This document shows positions 1 through 8,399 of a DNA stretch of 64,000 bases, piece after piece (within the stretch, counting starts at the first letter, position 1; the number at the start of each line of letters is the position of its first letter). Both the position numbers and the translations under genes were made by a program. The notes beneath the pieces were generated by a model. It was not told the DNA's origin, ran no database searches, and saw only the letters and a list, made by a program, of their open reading frames with translations. The DNA lies in NCBI GenBank assembly GCA_036652055.1, contig JAVVWP010000005.1, positions 1-64,000 of the forward strand. The letters are read 5' to 3'. The DNA comes from Fimenecus sp036652055. GTDB taxonomy: Bacteria; Bacillota; Clostridia; Oscillospirales; Acutalibacteraceae.

Positions 1-12
1 ATGAAGGGATAA
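1..12 (+). CDS. 3' tail of the gene before spoIIIAF, probably spoIIIAE (partial)
   Basis: Only three sense codons and a TAA stop lie inside the window, so the product cannot be read from sequence. The next three genes are spoIIIAF, AG and AH in the usual order, so the preceding gene is by family knowledge expected to be spoIIIAE. The purine-rich run GAAGGGA in these codons also serves as ribosome site for the next start, which follows the stop by two bases. Confidence 0.4.
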   Translation: MKG

Positions 13-14
13 AA

Positions 15-473
15 ATGGATAGTATAAAGGTTTATGTGCTAAATATTTGTATTGTATCAGTGTTAACGGCAGTCTTTAGAATTCTAATACCAAATGGTAA
101 TATAAAAAAATCTGCTGAAATTGTAATGTCACTACTTCTACTGTCAATTATTCTAATTCCATTGTTATCAATGAAAAACCCCACTTTTTCTAATTCAATA
201 AGTTTGAATACGACTGCAAAAACAAATGAAGAAATCTTTTCAGACATCAATACAAACAATCAAGCAATAAGGAAAGCAATAGATAATGAGCTTTTAAATA
301 GCGGTATAAAAGCTGAAAATATAGAGGTGAAAACTCATAAAGATGAACAAAACTACATAATAATTGAAAGTGTTATGATAAATAGACCATCAGAGCAAGA
401 TGACAATTTAATAAAAACACTTATAAAAACAAAAATTGGAATTGATGAAGAAACCATTAAGATTGTAAGGTAG
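15..473 (+). CDS. spoIIIAF: Stage III sporulation protein AF
   Basis: Predicted 152-residue component of the SpoIIIA-SpoIIQ channel that links mother cell and forespore after engulfment. Two hydrophobic segments (about residues 7-25 and 33-52) make an N-terminal membrane hairpin. They are followed by a soluble alpha/beta domain with the C-terminal pattern IDEETIKIV, typical of the family. The protein is shorter than the Bacillus homologue but this is common in Clostridia. It starts two bases after the preceding stop and is followed four bases later by spoIIIAG, so the genes are surely one operon. In known sporeformers the operon is read in the mother cell under sigma E; its promoter is outside the window. 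Confidence 0.85.
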   Translation: MDSIKVYVLNICIVSVLTAVFRILIPNGNIKKSAEIVMSLLLLSIILIPLLSMKNPTFSNSISLNTTAKTNEEIFSDINTNNQAIRKAIDNELLNSGIKAENIEVKTHKDEQNYIIIESVMINRPSEQDDNLIKTLIKTKIGIDEETIKIVR

Positions 474-477
474 AAAA

Positions 478-1023
478 ATGGAAATATTTAAAAAAATGTT
501 AGAAAACATAAAAAGTCAAAAAAGACTTTTTATTATAGTAATTCTTGGAGTTATTGCAATAACACTTATTGTATTGTCTGAAATTTTTCCAAAAGAAAAC
601 ATAAAAGCTATAAATGATGAAAAGATTTCATCTAAAGTTTCTGAAAGCACATATGATGAAAAAATACAAAAAACATTAAAGGAAATAATAGAAAATATTG
701 ATGGTGCAGGTAAAACAAAAGTTATGGTAACTCTGCAAAGTTCATCAGAAAATTATTATGCGAAAAACAACAAATCAGAAAATAAAAAAAATGGTGAAAC
801 TTCTGAAAACAAATCAGAAGAAAGCTTTGTAATAGATAAGTCAAGCGAATTAAAAGGGATAATAATAAAAACTGACGAGCCAAAGGTTAGGGGAGTGGTG
901 GTGGTATGCGAAGGAGGCGAAAATCCAAAAGTAAAATCAAATGTTACCATTGCAGTTTCGGCAGCTCTCGGACTTGGCACTAATAATATTTGTGTATTAA
1001 AAATGAAATCAACGGAGGAATAA
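478..1023 (+). CDS. spoIIIAG: Stage III sporulation protein AG
   Basis: Ring-forming subunit of the SpoIIIA-SpoIIQ feeding channel. The 181-residue product has a short basic N-terminus, one membrane segment (about residues 17-37), a polar Lys/Glu/Ser-rich stretch around residues 85-120, and a C-terminal domain with GVVVVCEGGENPKV followed by a VSAALGLGTNNICV segment. That last motif is diagnostic of SpoIIIAG. The Asn/Lys/Ser-rich insert splits the ring-building domain, as in other Firmicutes. The ATG follows the spoIIIAF stop by four bases. The only ribosome-site-like bases are the GTAAGG just before that stop, which suggests translational coupling. Confidence 0.9.
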   Translation: MEIFKKMLENIKSQKRLFIIVILGVIAITLIVLSEIFPKENIKAINDEKISSKVSESTYDEKIQKTLKEIIENIDGAGKTKVMVTLQSSSENYYAKNNKSENKKNGETSENKSEESFVIDKSSELKGIIIKTDEPKVRGVVVVCEGGENPKVKSNVTIAVSAALGLGTNNICVLKMKSTEE

Positions 1024-1025
1024 AT

Positions 1026-1568
1026 ATGAGTTTTTTATTTAAAAGAAAGCAGCTTGTTTTGTCTGGACTTATTGTAGCTCTTGGTGCAGCTATGTTTGTA
1101 AATTGGTATTATACGAAGCCACCTGTTTCAGGCACAAGCATTGAAAGCGAAGGCATCACCACGCAAATAGAAAATCAAAATTTAGGAACAGCACAGCAGG
1201 TAAATGGCAGTAATGTTTCAAATTCAGATTATTTTACAACAGCAACCTTAAAAAGGCAAAAATCACATGATGAAATGAAAGAAACATATTTAAAATTGTT
1301 GGAAAACAAAGAAATATCCGCAGAAGAAAAAAATGTAGCAAGAAAAAATTATGATGATTTGTGTGAAAATATTAAAATGGAAACTGATGCTGAAAATTTA
1401 ATTAATGCAAAGATTGGCAAAAAAGTGCTTGTAATATCTGGTGATACTATTGAGGTAATAACAGAGAAAAATACGCTAAATGACAGCGTAATTATGCAAA
1501 TAAAAGAGATAATTGTTAACAAATCGAAAATTTCTGCTGAAAAAATTACAATTGTTGAAGTAAAATAG
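1026..1568 (+). CDS. spoIIIAH: Stage III sporulation protein AH
   Basis: SpoIIIAH partners with forespore SpoIIQ across the intermembrane space to form the channel between mother cell and forespore. This 180-residue product has a basic start (SFLFKRKQ), one membrane segment at about residues 8-26, a low-complexity linker, then a YscJ/FliF-like helical domain (about 75-180) rich in Lys and Glu. The start at 1026 is chosen because a GGAGG lies seven bases before it; an in-frame ATG at 990 lies inside spoIIIAG and lacks a site. It is the last gene of the spoIIIA operon here, and a new promoter begins at its stop codon. Confidence 0.9.
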   Translation: MSFLFKRKQLVLSGLIVALGAAMFVNWYYTKPPVSGTSIESEGITTQIENQNLGTAQQVNGSNVSNSDYFTTATLKRQKSHDEMKETYLKLLENKEISAEEKNVARKNYDDLCENIKMETDAENLINAKIGKKVLVISGDTIEVITEKNTLNDSVIMQIKEIIVNKSKISAEKITIVEVK

Positions 1569-1596
1569 TTGAGAAATTAAAGTTTTGTGGTATAAT
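1569..1596 (+). promoter_or_regulatory. Sigma-A promoter of the Asp23 gene
   Basis: TTGAGA at 1569-1574 and TATAAT at 1591-1596 are separated by 16 bases. The -35 begins directly after the spoIIIAH stop, which uncouples the housekeeping genes downstream from the sporulation operon. Confidence 0.75.
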
Positions 1597-1623
1597 AGGT
1601 AAAAGAAAGGTGGTTTTTTACCT

Positions 1624-1998
1624 ATGAATAATACAGATAAAACGCCAAATATCGGCGGTGTAGTAATTTCTAATGAGGTTATTGCTTCAATTGCCGCAAA
1701 TGCTGCCAAAGATGTTGAAGGTGTTAGCAGCTTTTCAAATCGACCAACAGATAAGGTTACTCAGGCACTCAATCCAAATGCTTCACCAAAAGCTGTTAAG
1801 GTTTGGAGCCTTGAGAATGATGTTAAAATTCAGCTTTTTGTCAATATAAAAAGTGGCACGAATATTCAAACTGTTTCGACTGCCATTCAACGAAGTGTTA
1901 AAAATGCTGTTCAGAGTATGACTGGAAAAGTTGTTACCAATGTTAATGTTTGTGTGCAAGGAATTGATTTTTGTGAACCTACTGAATTAAAAGCTTAA
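1624..1998 (+). CDS. Asp23/Gls24 family envelope stress protein
   Basis: This 124-residue cytoplasmic protein belongs to the Asp23/Gls24 (YqhY/YloU) family, whose members associate with the membrane and affect cell-envelope and lipid homeostasis. Visible family marks are the start GGVVISNEVIASIAANAA, the segment KDVEGV, and the C-terminal VNVCVQGIDF. It has no signal peptide or membrane helix. A good ribosome site (AAAGGTGG) lies ten bases before the ATG, with its own sigma-A promoter upstream and a terminator after it, so it can be a single-gene unit placed before nusB. The neighbourhood (yqhY, nusB, xseA) matches the Bacillus order. The biochemical role is not established. Confidence 0.85.
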   Translation: MNNTDKTPNIGGVVISNEVIASIAANAAKDVEGVSSFSNRPTDKVTQALNPNASPKAVKVWSLENDVKIQLFVNIKSGTNIQTVSTAIQRSVKNAVQSMTGKVVTNVNVCVQGIDFCEPTELKA

Positions 1999-2011
1999 TT
2001 GTTAGCTGATT

Positions 2012-2060
2012 AAAAGTCTTTCACAATAATTTTAATTTTTCTGTGGAAGGCTTTTTTATT
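2012..2060 (+). terminator. Rho-independent terminator after the Asp23 gene
   Basis: AAAAGTCTTTCACA at 2012-2025 pairs with TGTGGAAGGCTTTT from 2042, with two G-U pairs, and is followed by a T-rich run. It ends only about 10-20 bases before nusB, so some read-through may serve the downstream operon. Confidence 0.7.
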
Positions 2061-2081
2061 TTAAAATAAAGGATGATGAAA

Positions 2082-2480
2082 TTGACAAGAACCGAAGAAC
2101 GCGAACAGGCATTTATACTATTATTTGACAAATCATTTAATGTTGATACAGATATGGATGAGATCATATCTTTTGCTGTTGAATCGCGTTTAATAGAACT
2201 ATCAGATTTTGCTGAAAATTTAGCAAAGCTAACTTGCGAAAATTTAGAAGAAATTGACTCGATTATTGAAAACCATTCAATTGGTTGGAGAATAAAAAGG
2301 CTTCCAAGAGTTTCACTGTCAATTTTACGCTTAGCTATATGTGAAATTAAATATGTAGACTCAATACCTAATAGTGTTTCTGTTAACGAAGCTGTTGAAC
2401 TTGCAAAGAAATATGCATCAACAGATGATGCTTCATTTATAAACGGAATTTTAGGTACATATATACGAGGAATAGAATAA
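2082..2480 (+). CDS. nusB: Transcription antitermination factor NusB
   Basis: NusB binds boxA RNA with NusE (S10) and supports antitermination on rRNA operons. The product of about 132 residues is all-helical, with the family start TRTEEREQAFILLF and the later segment RLPRVSLSILRLAICEI followed by VSVNEAVELAKKY. The TTG at 2082 is preferred: AAAGGA lies eight bases upstream. The in-frame ATGs at 2073 and 2076 overlap or touch that site, and MTRxEARE is the usual family N-terminus. It is separated by one base from the next gene and opens a long co-directional housekeeping operon. Confidence 0.9.
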   Translation: MTRTEEREQAFILLFDKSFNVDTDMDEIISFAVESRLIELSDFAENLAKLTCENLEEIDSIIENHSIGWRIKRLPRVSLSILRLAICEIKYVDSIPNSVSVNEAVELAKKYASTDDASFINGILGTYIRGIE

Positions 2481-2481
2481 A

Positions 2482-3414
2482 ATGTCTTTGTATTTAGGAA
2501 TAGACACGAGCAACTATACAACTTCAGCCGCAATTTATAATTCTGATAATAACACTGTTGTTCAAAAGAAACTTTTATTGCCCGTTAAAGATGGTGAGCG
2601 TGGACTTAGGCAGAGCGATGCGGTTTTTCATCACACAGTGCAGCTACCAAAAATCATTTCAGAACTTATGAATGAAATTGATGGTAATATAAGTTCTGTT
2701 GGTGTATCTGTTTCACCACGAAGTGAAATCGGTTCATATATGCCTTGCTTTTTAAGCGGAATTGCAGTGGCAAAATCAATTTCTGCAATTAACAATATTC
2801 CTTATTGCGAGTTCTCACATCAAGACGGACATATTGTATCTGCACTTTTTTCTTCTAAAAAGCTTGAGATTATTAAAGATAAATTCATTGCTTTTCACAT
2901 TTCTGGCGGAACAACTGAAGCTGTCCTCGTTTCTCCCTATAATGATTTATTTTCAGTTAAAATCATTGCAAAATCTCTTGATTTAAAAGCAGGACAAGCA
3001 ATTGACAGAGTTGGGGTTATGTTAGGTCTTAAATTCCCAGCAGGTGCTGAACTTGAAAAGCTATCACATAAAAGCAATAAAAATTTTAATATTAAAGCAT
3101 CAGTCAAAAGTAATGATTGTTCACTTTCGGGAATTGAAAATAAATGCAAAACAATGCTCCAAAATAATGAACTGCCTGAAGATATTGCAAGATTTTGTAT
3201 TCAAAGCGTTATAATTGCCATTGAAGCGATGTTACAAGGGCTTATCAAAGAATATGGTGATTTGCCAATACTTTTTTCAGGTGGTGTTACATCAAATAGC
3301 GATATGAATAAGTATTTTAGCGAAAAATATAATGCGTATTTTGCAAAGCCTGAATTTTCTGCTGATAATGCCGCAGGAATAGCAATTCTCACATATTTAA
3401 AATTGAAGGAATAA
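2482..3414 (+). CDS. TsaD/Kae1-like protein (peptidase M22 / glycoprotease family paralogue)
   Basis: This 310-residue ASKHA-fold protein resembles TsaD, the enzyme that makes N6-threonylcarbamoyladenosine on tRNA, but it is about 30 residues shorter. Visible marks are GIDTSNYTTSAA at the N-terminus, a metal-binding HQDGH motif (His113, His117), HISGGTTEAV, and the C-terminal SGGVTSNSDM and DNAAGIAIL. Many Clostridia carry a second Kae1-like gene in this nusB-xseA neighbourhood besides genuine tsaD, and this gene is probably that paralogue. It starts one base after nusB and ends three bases before xseA. Whether it has tRNA-modifying activity cannot be told from the window, which contains neither tsaB nor tsaE. 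Confidence 0.7.
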   Translation: MSLYLGIDTSNYTTSAAIYNSDNNTVVQKKLLLPVKDGERGLRQSDAVFHHTVQLPKIISELMNEIDGNISSVGVSVSPRSEIGSYMPCFLSGIAVAKSISAINNIPYCEFSHQDGHIVSALFSSKKLEIIKDKFIAFHISGGTTEAVLVSPYNDLFSVKIIAKSLDLKAGQAIDRVGVMLGLKFPAGAELEKLSHKSNKNFNIKASVKSNDCSLSGIENKCKTMLQNNELPEDIARFCIQSVIIAIEAMLQGLIKEYGDLPILFSGGVTSNSDMNKYFSEKYNAYFAKPEFSADNAAGIAILTYLKLKE

Positions 3415-3417
3415 TAA

Positions 3418-4623
3418 ATGGATTTTTCACCTGTAATTTTGACGGTTTCACAAATCAACACATACATCAAATCAATTTTTGATGCTGATTTTAATTTACA
3501 AAATGTATTTTTAATCGGTGAAATTTCTAATTTTACAAATCATTATAAAACAGGTCATTTCTACTTCACACTTAAAGACGATAATTCATCTATAAGAGCA
3601 GTTATGTTTAAAAGCTCTGCATCAAGAATTAAGTTTGCTCCAGATAATGGAATGAGAGTTGTTTTGCGTGGCAGAGTTTCACTTTTTGAAGCAACGGGGC
3701 AATATCAGATTTATGTTGATGATATGCAGCCTGATGGAATTGGAAGCTTAAATTTAGCTTATGAGCAATTAAAGCAAAAATTAGCTGATGAAGGCTTGTT
3801 TAATGTAAGTAATAAAAAGGCAATACCAAAATATCCTAATAAAATCGGCGTTATTACCTCGCCAACAGGTGCAGCGGTAAAAGATATTTTAACTATTTTA
3901 GAAAGAAGATTTCCGCTTAGTGAGATTTTGTTTTATCCCTCTTTAGTTCAAGGTGAAAATGCTCCCATGCAGCTTATTAATGGGTTAAATGAATTAGAAA
4001 GTCGCAATGTAGATACAATAATAATTGGGCGTGGCGGTGGCTCAATTGAAGATTTATGGGCTTTTAATGATGAAAAATTAGCAAGAACTATATTTTCTTT
4101 AAATACTCCTGTAATTTCAGCGGTTGGTCACGAAACTGACTATACAATTTGTGATTTTGTGTCTGATTTAAGAGCAGCTACTCCTTCTGCTGGTGCAGAG
4201 CTTGCAGTTCCTGATAAAATTGACGAAAAAAAATATGTTAATTCAATAAGTAATGCAATTAACTCTTTAATAGTGTCAAAAATTAAAAGTGAGCGAAAAA
4301 GAGTAGACGAAATAAAATCAATTCCATTTTTTGCAAGTCCAACTGCAATTTTTGAAAGCAAAAGAATGATGGTATTAAAATACTTTTCAGATTTATCATA
4401 TATTAAAAAGCAGTTTATTAATCATAAACGCTCTTTATTTAATGAAAGCCTTATAAAACTTAATAGCCTTAGTCCTTTAACAACTATGGCAAGAGGATAT
4501 GTTCCCATCACAGATGAATATAACAAGCTAATTACCAGCGGTAAATCTTTAAATATTGGCGATGAACTAAAAATTAATTTTTATGATGAAATTGTAATGT
4601 GTGAGGTAAAACATAAATTATGA
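3418..4623 (+). CDS. xseA: Exodeoxyribonuclease VII large subunit
   Basis: Catalytic subunit of exonuclease VII, which degrades single-stranded DNA from both ends. The 401-residue protein shows an N-terminal OB-fold (about residues 8-105, with LIGEISNF and GHFYFTLKD), then the nuclease domain with GVITSPTGAAVKD and the conserved GRGGGSIEDLWAFND. The end includes the family segment LSPLTTMARGYVP. It follows the Kae1-like gene by three bases and overlaps xseB by four bases (ATGA), a typical arrangement for fixed subunit supply. Confidence 0.95.
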   Translation: MDFSPVILTVSQINTYIKSIFDADFNLQNVFLIGEISNFTNHYKTGHFYFTLKDDNSSIRAVMFKSSASRIKFAPDNGMRVVLRGRVSLFEATGQYQIYVDDMQPDGIGSLNLAYEQLKQKLADEGLFNVSNKKAIPKYPNKIGVITSPTGAAVKDILTILERRFPLSEILFYPSLVQGENAPMQLINGLNELESRNVDTIIIGRGGGSIEDLWAFNDEKLARTIFSLNTPVISAVGHETDYTICDFVSDLRAATPSAGAELAVPDKIDEKKYVNSISNAINSLIVSKIKSERKRVDEIKSIPFFASPTAIFESKRMMVLKYFSDLSYIKKQFINHKRSLFNESLIKLNSLSPLTTMARGYVPITDEYNKLITSGKSLNIGDELKINFYDEIVMCEVKHKL

Positions 4624-4808
4624 AAGAACAAACTTATGAGCAGGCAATAACAAAGCTCGAAAAAATTTTAGAAAAACTTGAAAATAATTCTGCAACTCTT
4701 GATGAATCGGTTAAGCTATTTGAAGAGGGAACAGAGCTTGCAGCTTTTTGCAATAAATGTCTTGATAATGCAGAAGTAAAAATAACCAATTTATTAGAAA
4801 GCAAATGA
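4620..4808 (+). CDS. xseB: Exodeoxyribonuclease VII small subunit
   Basis: Small helical subunit of exonuclease VII; several copies bind each XseA. The 62 residues include the family signature TYEQAITKLEKILEKLEN and LDESVKLFEEG. The ATG lies inside the last codons of xseA (four-base overlap), so the two are translationally coupled. The GAGG just after its end is the ribosome site for ispA. Confidence 0.93.
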   Translation: MKEQTYEQAITKLEKILEKLENNSATLDESVKLFEEGTELAAFCNKCLDNAEVKITNLLESK

Positions 4809-4817
4809 GGTGTATTT

Positions 4818-5702
4818 TTGGAAAATCAATATACTACTAAAGAATATGTTAATTTAATAGAAGAAGAATTAAAAAAATGCGTTCCTTTAAACGACGAAGG
4901 GCAATCAGTGGTTGCAGAGGCTATGCGTTATAGCATTAATGGCGGAGGAAAAAGAATTCGTCCAATCTTGACGCTTGAATTTTGCAAAGCGTGTGGGGGG
5001 GACTTGAAAAATGCCCTCGCTTTTGCTGTATCAATTGAAATGATTCACACTTATTCGCTTATACACGATGACTTGCCTTGTATGGATAATGATGATATGC
5101 GAAGAGGGCGACCTTCATGTCATAAGGCATATGGTGAAGAATATGCTCTTTTGGCCGGAGATGGGCTTTTAACCTTAGCTTTTAAAACTATTGCAAGCAA
5201 TGAATTAGTTTCTCCTAAATATTTAATCAAAGCAATTAACTTTCTTTCTGATTATTCAGGAATTAATGGTATGATTGGTGGACAAGTTTTAGACCTTTTA
5301 TCAGAAGAAACAACACCAACCTTGCAGACGCTTGAAACTATTGATAAATTAAAAACAAGTGCTTTAATTAAAGCTGCGTCAATATTGGGCTGTTTAGCTG
5401 CTGAAAATGATGATGAAATCATTTTAAATGCAGCATTAGAATATTCAAAAAATATTGGCTTAGCTTTTCAAATTGTTGATGATATTCTTGATGTTACAAG
5501 TAGTGAAGAAGAACTTGGAAAACCTATTGGTAGCGACCAAAAGAACGAAAAAATAACTTATGTAAAATTATTGGGAATTGAAAAATCAAAGGAAATTGTA
5601 GATGATTTGACTGCTAAAGCAATTTTAGCTCTTGATGTATTTCCAAACAATACCGATTTTCTAAAAGAGCTTGCCTACGAGCTTGCTAATAGAAATAAAT
5701 AA
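4818..5702 (+). CDS. ispA: Polyprenyl (geranyl/farnesyl) diphosphate synthase
   Basis: Adds isopentenyl diphosphate to allylic diphosphates to give farnesyl (or geranyl) diphosphate for isoprenoid and undecaprenyl synthesis. The first aspartate-rich motif is DDLPCMD (residues 84-90) followed by MRRGRPS. The second is DDILD near residue 220, with KNEKITYV downstream. GGGKRIRP near the N-terminus binds isopentenyl diphosphate. The 294-residue length is normal. The start is a TTG at 4818 with GAGG seven bases before it; no better ATG exists. The pairing xseB-ispA-dxs is common in Firmicutes and places two isoprenoid genes side by side. Confidence 0.93.
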   Translation: MENQYTTKEYVNLIEEELKKCVPLNDEGQSVVAEAMRYSINGGGKRIRPILTLEFCKACGGDLKNALAFAVSIEMIHTYSLIHDDLPCMDNDDMRRGRPSCHKAYGEEYALLAGDGLLTLAFKTIASNELVSPKYLIKAINFLSDYSGINGMIGGQVLDLLSEETTPTLQTLETIDKLKTSALIKAASILGCLAAENDDEIILNAALEYSKNIGLAFQIVDDILDVTSSEEELGKPIGSDQKNEKITYVKLLGIEKSKEIVDDLTAKAILALDVFPNNTDFLKELAYELANRNK

Positions 5703-5722
5703 TTTATTTCTGAGGTAAATTA

Positions 5723-7579
5723 ATGAACGATTTAAGTCTATTAAAAAATATAAAAAATCCTAACGATGTAAAAAAGCTAACTGAAGATGAAATACCAATA
5801 TTAGCTGATGAAATTCGTCAGGTTCTTATAGATACTGTTTCAAAAAACGGTGGGCATTTAGCATCTAATCTTGGCGTTGTGGAGCTTACTATAGCACTTC
5901 ATCGAGTTTTTGACTCACCTAAAGATAAAATAATATGGGATGTCGGTCATCAAAGTTATACTCATAAACTTTTAACAGGTAGATTTGATGATTTTGAAAC
6001 ATTAAGAACTGAAAATGGAATTTCTGGATTTACTCGCCCCTCTGAAAGCGAGCATGATGTGTTTTATAGCGGTCATGCAAGCACATCTATTTCAGCCGCT
6101 TTAGGTGTTGCTACTGCTAATGAATTAAGTGGTAATAAGCATTCAACCATTGCAATAATCGGTGATGGTGCATTAACAGGTGGTTTAGCTTTTGAAGGGC
6201 TTAACAATGCTGGGCGTTCAAAGCAGCGTCTTATTGTTATTTTAAATGACAATGAAATGTCTATTTCTAAAAATGTTGGTTCAGTTGCAAGATATTTGGC
6301 TGTCCTCAGGGCAAGACCTGAATATTATAAGTTTAAGTTAACAACCGAAACTGTATTAGAAAAAATCCCTTTTATTGGTACTAAAATTGCCGATGGTTTA
6401 TTTAAGATTAAAACAAGAATTAAAAGCTTTATGTATAAAAGCACATTTTTTGAAGAGTTGGGATTTAGATATATGGGGCCTATTGATGGTCACAATATTA
6501 ATCAACTATGTGATGCTCTTGAAAGTGCTAAAATAATGAAAGGTCCTGTACTTCTTCATATAAGCACTATTAAAGGCAAGGGCTATGATTTTGCGGAAAA
6601 ATCGCCCAGCGAATTTCATGGAATTTCTAAATTTAACATAAATACGGGTGAGCCTGTATGTAGCGGAACTAATTTTTCTAATGAGTTTGGAGAATTTCTA
6701 TGTGATATAGCATCTAAAGACAAAAGAATTTGTGCTGTTACAGCTGCAATGTCACTTGGTACAGGTCTTGAGAATTTTTCTAAAGAATATGAAAACAGAT
6801 TTTTTGATGTTGGAATTGCAGAAGAACACGCCGTTACATTTTCGAGTGGACTTTCAAAGGGCGGTATGATGCCTGTTTTTGCAGTATATTCTTCATTCCT
6901 TCAAAGATGCTATGACCAGCTTATCCACGATTGTTCGCTTCAAAATCTTCATATGATTTTTGCAATTGACAGAGCAGGATTTGTTGGAGAAGATGGTGTA
7001 TCTCATCAAGGAATATTTGATGTTGCACTGCTAAACAGTATTCCTAATGTTACTATTTTTTCACCATCAACTTATGAAGAATTAAAATCTTCCTTTGTTT
7101 TAGGTATATATCATAATAATGGTGTTGTTGCAGTTAGGTATCCTCGTGGAACTGAAAAAGTCATTTCAGAAAAGGCAGAAACTACCAACGATAATTATAA
7201 TATTTATGGAAAAGAAAATTCTGAAATTTTTATTATAACTTATGGCAGACTTTCTTATTATGCTTTTGAGGCTCAAAAAGCACTTATTGAAAAAGGTTAT
7301 GATGTATCTTTACTTAAGCTCAATAGAATTAAACCGATTGATGTTAATGCTGTTCGTGCCGTGTCATCATCTAAAAATGTATATTTTTTTGAAGAAGGCA
7401 CAAAAGCAGGTGGAATTGGAGAAACTTTTGCAGGTATGCTTTATGAAAATGAATTTACAGGTAAATATGTAATTACTGCTGTTAATAACGAATTTGTTGA
7501 ACACGCATCAGTTAATTCATTGCTTGCAAAATACAACTTGGATACGAATGGCATAATAAAAATAGTTATGGAGAAATAA
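5723..7579 (+). CDS. dxs: 1-deoxy-D-xylulose-5-phosphate synthase
   Basis: Thiamine diphosphate enzyme that condenses pyruvate and glyceraldehyde-3-phosphate in the first step of the MEP isoprenoid pathway. The 618 residues show the whole transketolase-like fold: DVGHQSYTHKLLTGR, the cofactor motif GDGALTGG with NDNEMSIS, GPIDGHN, the catalytic-glutamate region DVGIAEEHAVTF, and a C-terminal domain with KLNRIKPID. The presence of dxs shows that this organism uses the MEP route. A TGAGGTAA site lies before the ATG. It is followed three bases later by tlyA, as in many Firmicutes. Confidence 0.95.
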   Translation: MNDLSLLKNIKNPNDVKKLTEDEIPILADEIRQVLIDTVSKNGGHLASNLGVVELTIALHRVFDSPKDKIIWDVGHQSYTHKLLTGRFDDFETLRTENGISGFTRPSESEHDVFYSGHASTSISAALGVATANELSGNKHSTIAIIGDGALTGGLAFEGLNNAGRSKQRLIVILNDNEMSISKNVGSVARYLAVLRARPEYYKFKLTTETVLEKIPFIGTKIADGLFKIKTRIKSFMYKSTFFEELGFRYMGPIDGHNINQLCDALESAKIMKGPVLLHISTIKGKGYDFAEKSPSEFHGISKFNINTGEPVCSGTNFSNEFGEFLCDIASKDKRICAVTAAMSLGTGLENFSKEYENRFFDVGIAEEHAVTFSSGLSKGGMMPVFAVYSSFLQRCYDQLIHDCSLQNLHMIFAIDRAGFVGEDGVSHQGIFDVALLNSIPNVTIFSPSTYEELKSSFVLGIYHNNGVVAVRYPRGTEKVISEKAETTNDNYNIYGKENSEIFIITYGRLSYYAFEAQKALIEKGYDVSLLKLNRIKPIDVNAVRAVSSSKNVYFFEEGTKAGGIGETFAGMLYENEFTGKYVITAVNNEFVEHASVNSLLAKYNLDTNGIIKIVMEK

Positions 7580-7582
7580 CCT

Positions 7583-8386
7583 ATGGCTGAACCAAAAATT
7601 AGGCTTGATGTTGCAATCTTTGAAAGAGGATTAACCGAAAGCAGAGCAAAAGCCGGAGCATTTATAATGGCAGGTCAAGTATATGTCAATGGTCAAAAAG
7701 CTGTAAAAGCTGGATTAATTGTTAAAGCCGAAGACGATATTGAAATAAGAGGGGATAAGCTACCTTTTGTTAGCAGAGGCGGTTTAAAACTCGATAAAGC
7801 AATCAAAAGCTTTGGATTTAATTTAATCGATAAGGTTTGTATGGATATTGGTGCTTCAACTGGAGGATTTACTGATTGTATGCTTCAAAACGGAGCAAAA
7901 AAGGTTTTTTCTGTTGATGTTGGTTATGGTCAGCTTGCTTGGAAACTCAGAACAGATGAGCGTGTGGTTAATATGGAAAGAACTAATTTTCGATATGTAA
8001 CTTTTGATGATATTGGCGAGAAAATTGATTTTGCAAGTGTTGATGTATCTTTTATATCATTAAAAAAAATTCTGCCTGTAATGTATAACCTTCTTAAAGA
8101 TGATGGCTCATCAATTTGTCTTATAAAGCCACAATTTGAAGCAGGTAGAGATAAAGTTGGAAAAAAAGGCGTAGTTCGAGAACTATCAACTCACAAAGAA
8201 GTTGTCAGCACAATATTAAGCTTTGCAGTTTCTTCTGGATTTTCTGTTTTGGGGCTTGATTATTCCCCAATAAAAGGCCCAGAAGGAAACATAGAATACC
8301 TTATGTATATAAAGAAAACATCAGAAGTTAAAGAAACAATTATAAATATTGACAGTATTGTTGAGTCATCACATAACTGCCTTTGA
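7583..8386 (+). CDS. tlyA: TlyA family rRNA (cytidine-2'-O)-methyltransferase
   Basis: S4-FtsJ type methyltransferase. Residues about 5-60 form an S4 RNA-binding domain (RLDVAIFERGLTESRAKA). Residues from about 85 form the SAM-binding Rossmann domain with CMDIGASTGGFTD and a following DVGYGQLAW. An IKPQFEAG motif supplies the catalytic lysine context. Mycobacterial TlyA methylates 16S and 23S rRNA; in Firmicutes (YqxC) the exact substrate is not established. It lies three bases after dxs and just before nadK, argR and recN, the order found in Bacillus. Confidence 0.88.
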   Translation: MAEPKIRLDVAIFERGLTESRAKAGAFIMAGQVYVNGQKAVKAGLIVKAEDDIEIRGDKLPFVSRGGLKLDKAIKSFGFNLIDKVCMDIGASTGGFTDCMLQNGAKKVFSVDVGYGQLAWKLRTDERVVNMERTNFRYVTFDDIGEKIDFASVDVSFISLKKILPVMYNLLKDDGSSICLIKPQFEAGRDKVGKKGVVRELSTHKEVVSTILSFAVSSGFSVLGLDYSPIKGPEGNIEYLMYIKKTSEVKETIINIDSIVESSHNCL

Positions 8387-8399
8387 GTGGGTGAATTAA

